From: Priapulus caudatus
Lineage: Eukaryota; Priapulida; Priapulimorpha; Priapulimorphida; Priapulidae
DNA length: 29,865 bases
Assembly: GCF_000485595.1 (NCBI RefSeq)
Contig: NW_014578553.1
Location: 39,097 to 68,961 of the forward strand
Direction of reading: 5' to 3'
Part shown: one piece after another, positions 26,633 through 29,865 of the stretch
How the letters are laid out: every line of letters begins with the position of its first letter
Position numbering within the stretch: the first letter of the stretch is position 1
Notes under the pieces: generated by a model
The model's database searches: none
Told to the model about the DNA's origin: nothing
What the model saw: the letters and a program-made list of their open reading frames with translations, nothing else
Program-made: the position numbers and the translations under genes

Positions 26633-27266
26633 AGCAGGTTTACGTTGTTTACTCTATCGTAACCACGCCACGCCGCTGCCGTGCACGAAAACCAGGAACA
26701 GTAGCCTAAGTCGGGTAACACTATTATACTAACAAAATAAACTCAACACTCGAGTTGACATGCACATACGCAATGACAAGCCGGTACAACGATTACACTA
26801 ATAAAATGAACACAATACTCGCGATAACAATAACTCAATGTACGTGTGCACGGCGCTCCCTCTCTCGTCTGCTTCCTCTTCCTCTTCTTCTTCTTCTTCT
26901 TCTCTGTCCCGGGACAACTCACGTCGTTTTCAACGCGCTACCCCCCACCCGCTAGATAACAGATTGGTCAATCATATCAATTCTGGCGAATCAAATCACG
27001 CGTACGCAGTAAAAAGCAGCAAGTGTATGGCTGGCCATCGTACTCAGAAATAATAACCTTCACTGCAGTAATGCGTAATCAAACGAATGACAAGGTAATA
27101 TCACAGTTTTGTCCCTACACACTTCCATATTACTATATTACATTAAACTAGATTGTTTCTTTATTTGATTTAAGATTTTCTCTTAGTTTTAGGTGTGACA
27201 GCACTTGTTTGGTTTAACGATGTTATTGGGGCGTTGTGAGTTGATGCTCACGCGCACACGCAGAAC

Positions 27267-27275
27267 TATATAAAT
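27267..27275 (+). promoter_or_regulatory. Candidate TATA box for the GPCR gene
   Basis: TATATAAAT lies about 405 bases before the GPCR start codon in otherwise mixed sequence. If used, transcription would begin near 27297, leaving a 5' UTR of about 380 bases. No other element is confirmed. Confidence 0.4.
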
Positions 27276-27388
27276 ACAAGGGTGCGTAAATGAATTGATA
27301 GTTTGCAACCTGCGAGTCCTTATAGAAGCTTCTAGCTTTTGGTTAAACGTAACAACGCGTTTCAGTTCTTTGTGAACTATCTCTATTT

Positions 27389-27582
27389 AAAACGAGAATA
27401 TATAGCAGCAACAGTGTGAAATTCTGACCCTTGTATCGTCATCAAGAGAAGACAATCTGACTGACTTAGCAATAATCGCCACGCAGATTTCTTCAAGCAG
27501 CAGATAGATTTCACAAAGTTGGACCCAAACAATCCGTTTCCTAGCGTGCCCAACAACCTCTTCAAAACGAGAATATATAGCA
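27389..27582. repeat. Exact 19-bp direct repeat upstream of the GPCR
   Basis: AAAACGAGAATATATAGCA occurs at 27389-27407 and at 27564-27582, 175 bases apart, in the presumed 5' UTR. The surrounding sequence is not repeated. Confidence 0.85.
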
Positions 27583-27621
27583 AGGAACGAGAAAACGGCG
27601 ACGCATTCAATATCAACAACG

Positions 27622-27714
27622 ATGAATGGAACCCGATTAGACAACGACAGCGACCCGATCGGTAGTCAAGAGGACTCGAGATGGCTCGTAGCAAAGCATA
27701 TTTTTATCAAATGA
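27622..27714 (+). CDS. Upstream ORF overlapping the GPCR start (30 codons)
   Basis: The frame starts MNGTRLDNDSDPIGSQEDSR and ends in a TGA that overlaps codons 11-12 of the GPCR frame. It begins 59 bases before the GPCR ATG, so it is out of frame with it. It may be a translated upstream ORF that lowers GPCR output. Its Asn-Gly-Thr glycosylation sequon and acidic, hydrophilic composition instead resemble the extracellular N-terminus of a class A GPCR, which raises the possibility of a one-base error in the assembly. Confidence 0.4.
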   Translation: MNGTRLDNDSDPIGSQEDSRWLVAKHIFIK

Positions 27715-28598
27715 CAACGTTAGTCAAAGCGCTGATATTATTGTTGTTTGTCGCGGTCAGTGCAGTCACACTGGTGGGAAACGGTCTCGTGATTATCATC
27801 ATAGCAAAGATTCGCCGACTGCAGATACCAGCAAACCTCACGATCGTTAATTTGGCTTGTTATGACATTTTGATGGCATGTACACCCGCCATAGTGTTCA
27901 CGCCCCGGGACACTTTACCGCGGTGTCTGGCTTACACGGTCTACGTACTCACTCTTGTTCACGGGAACGTGCTGGGCATCGGACTGTCTACGATCAACAG
28001 GTACGTGGCAATCGTACATCCGTTACGATACAACCAGCTAATGACTGTTAAGCGCACGTGCATTCTCATAGGTTTGTGCTTTCTGTACGCACTTGCTTGG
28101 GGTATTGCAGCAGACATCGATATGACATATAGATGGAGCCCGCCCTCAGTGTGCATCGTCGACATAGAGCTCTCGTCCGGTTTCGTGGCCTTTCTTGTCA
28201 GTCACTATATTATATTATTTATCATCATGACTTACTGCTACACCATCATTGCCAAGATCGCCTGGGACCACACGGTAAGAATGGCGGCAGCAACAGCTGC
28301 AGAGAGAGAGGAATTGTCTTCTTTCGATGCTATAATTAAGAAGTCAAAGATCATACTTACCGTTGTCGGCACTTCATTTGTTCTGTTGTCACCGCATGTG
28401 ATGCACATGATGCTAAGCCACATCTTTCCGTCAAGTCTCAAAACACTCCGCATTATTCGATTCATTGCTCTGATAATGAATTCATTGCTGAATCCATTGA
28501 TTTACTTCTACAAGTACAAAGACTTTCGTCAAGCCACAAAGGAAGTGTTTGGCTGCAAGCCATCCAGCGTTGCACCGTTTCAACCGAACATGGGGTAA
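27681..28598 (+). CDS. Class A (rhodopsin-like) G protein-coupled receptor, intronless
   Basis: The 305-residue protein has seven hydrophobic segments. Conserved marks are Asn34 (GNG, 1.50), Asp62 in LACYD (2.50), Cys82 and Cys158 for the TM3-ECL2 disulfide, Asn-Arg-Tyr at 106-108 in place of DRY, Trp140 (4.50), NPLIY at 271-275, and Cys292 as a likely palmitoylation site. TM6 has LLSP instead of CWxP, and TM5 lacks its usual Pro. Position 3.32 is Val89, which argues against an amine receptor. NRY recalls melatonin-type receptors, but the ligand cannot be assigned. An in-frame TAG 18 bases upstream makes 27681 the first possible ATG in this frame; the N-terminus is very short. It is transcribed opposite to unc-18 and may lie within its 5' intron. 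Confidence 0.93.
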   Translation: MARSKAYFYQMTTLVKALILLLFVAVSAVTLVGNGLVIIIIAKIRRLQIPANLTIVNLACYDILMACTPAIVFTPRDTLPRCLAYTVYVLTLVHGNVLGIGLSTINRYVAIVHPLRYNQLMTVKRTCILIGLCFLYALAWGIAADIDMTYRWSPPSVCIVDIELSSGFVAFLVSHYIILFIIMTYCYTIIAKIAWDHTVRMAAATAAEREELSSFDAIIKKSKIILTVVGTSFVLLSPHVMHMMLSHIFPSSLKTLRIIRFIALIMNSLLNPLIYFYKYKDFRQATKEVFGCKPSSVAPFQPNMG

Positions 28599-29210
28599 AG
28601 CACGAATACAAGATAGCACAGTATCTCTTCAAAGACAAAAGGCCAATAACATTATCTAAAATTTACAAGATAATCCGCCTTTTAAAACCATATGACTGTT
28701 CTTACCCAGTTTCATTTTATGACAAGTCGATGTAATTAACCTGAGAGTAACTGCTATTTTGACAAGTGATGTAGCGGTGTTTGTCAATTCCTCTGATAAT
28801 CTCATATAATACGACGACCTTATTACAAGAACCGCGGTAATCGTTTATTCTTAACTTAATTAAGTGTGTTGTATGGTGTTATTATATGGCGTAATGTAAT
28901 AGCTATATATATAACCTATCCTCGGAACTTACAGACGAGTACGATTACTGTTTATACTATTATGGTTTGTGACGGATAAATGAGACCAGGGGGGAGAGTA
29001 TGACACGATCGTGGGATGATGTATCTTACGTTTCCATAGCTGCACTCCTCTACCCTAATGTAACGGAAAGGGGACGGGATTGGTAGAGAGTGTAAAGGAC
29101 CTTGTGGGATTGACTCGTTATACGGTGTATATTAGCGGGGATAACACATCGCTGCCTGCCTCACGGGCGATATAGTTGTATTGAAACTATTATATTGTTT
29201 TAGAGTTGGA
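28599..29210. other. GPCR 3' flank, no further genes
   Basis: AT-rich sequence, presumably beginning as the GPCR 3' UTR. I see no canonical AATAAA close to the stop and no credible coding frame. Confidence 0.55.
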
Positions 29211-29525
29211 AAGTTTTAATAAGGTTCTAAAATTATCAAAATTAGATTTTTAGCTGCATTAGAGTTAAAATTTGTCTTAGATTTAAAAAGTTGTGTTATG
29301 CATCAGAAGTTGTCTTATTGTGAAAAAGTTGTCATATATTTAGGAAGTTGTCTCGTATTCTGTCTTGTCTTGTATAGTTGAAACGTATTCTGATAATTAA
29401 AAAATCTTACAGTTAAAGAAATTGCATACAATCGTTGATTATTTGTCTTAGAGTTAATATTGCTGTCTATAGTTAAGAAGTTGTCTTAAAGTTATGACGT
29501 TGTCTTAATTGTCTTAGTGTGAAAA
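29200..29525. repeat. Degenerate repeats of GTTGTCTTA(GAGTTAA)
   Basis: The words GTTGTCTTA, TTGTCTTAGA and AGAGTTAAAA recur about eight times at irregular 25-45 base steps. The copies are strongly diverged and form no unit that can be aligned cleanly by eye. Confidence 0.5.
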
Positions 29526-29751
29526 GTGTTTACGTTAATTCTCAGCACCTGTGTCACGTGGCATCGCGACCAGGCAATGAGTCACGATCGCTGTCTTCCT
29601 ACGACTGATGCTTAGAATGGTTCCTTATTAAGATTATTAGCATCATCAGCGTTAGAAACAGCGTCGTCTTCATCGTCGGCAGCGTATTAATCAGCATTGT
29701 CATCGTCGTCGTCATCGTCGGCGTCATCGTCATGGTCATCATCGTCGTCTG

Positions 29752-29797
29752 CTTTATTATTATTATTATTATCATCATCATCATTATTATCTCGATT

Positions 29798-29865
<68 letters not shown>
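29752..29865. repeat. (ATC)n/(ATT)n trinucleotide microsatellite at the window edge
   Basis: TTATTATTATTATTATCATC leads into an uninterrupted ATC run of about 22 units to the last base. GTCATCGTC-rich sequence precedes it from about 29660. A poly-Met frame on the minus strand is an artefact. Confidence 0.97.

Overview
The window is animal nuclear DNA, most likely from a marine invertebrate; the species cannot be named from sequence alone. The reasons are spliced GT-AG exons of a neuronal Sec1/Munc18 gene, an intronless class A GPCR, non-LTR retrotransposon debris, many MITE-like elements and dense microsatellites. There are no bacterial or plasmid features, no tRNA or rRNA that I could see, and no CRISPR array.

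Left part (about 1-8850, minus strand): the central part of an unc-18/STXBP1 gene. Nine exons chain in phase from right to left and encode 365 codons, roughly residues 55-417 of a protein of about 595 residues. The 3' exons lie left of the window. The N-terminal exons were not found and should lie to the right. The introns are full of tandem repeats. The most unusual structure is intron 2140-2812: the end of the preceding exon plus its 5' splice site is amplified into a sense array of five and an inverted (antisense) array of seven. A second exon-end plus donor duplication occurs in the same gene at 5709-5754.

Middle part (about 9040-21180): a 44-48 bp minisatellite of about 2.2 kb; two direct copies of a segment (11240-13910 and 15350-16934), the first carrying a transposon-like insertion that the second lacks; a 424-base assembly gap; a roughly 400 bp inverted duplication (13912-14298 and 18718-19118); a further dispersed repeat pair; and a short C-terminal coding fragment next to the gap. 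The minisatellite and the second copy carry many single-base indels, which suggests uncorrected long-read sequence.

Right part (about 21185-29865): a higher-order tandem array of 543/788 bp units, in which the longer unit contains an inverted-repeat insertion with TTAGGG repeats; a small MITE; a decayed non-LTR reverse transcriptase fragment on the minus strand; then a complete intronless class A GPCR on the plus strand with a TATA box and an overlapping upstream ORF; and finally low-complexity sequence ending in an ATC microsatellite. Apart from the unc-18 exons and the GPCR, most of the window is repeat-derived or unassigned intergenic/intronic DNA.
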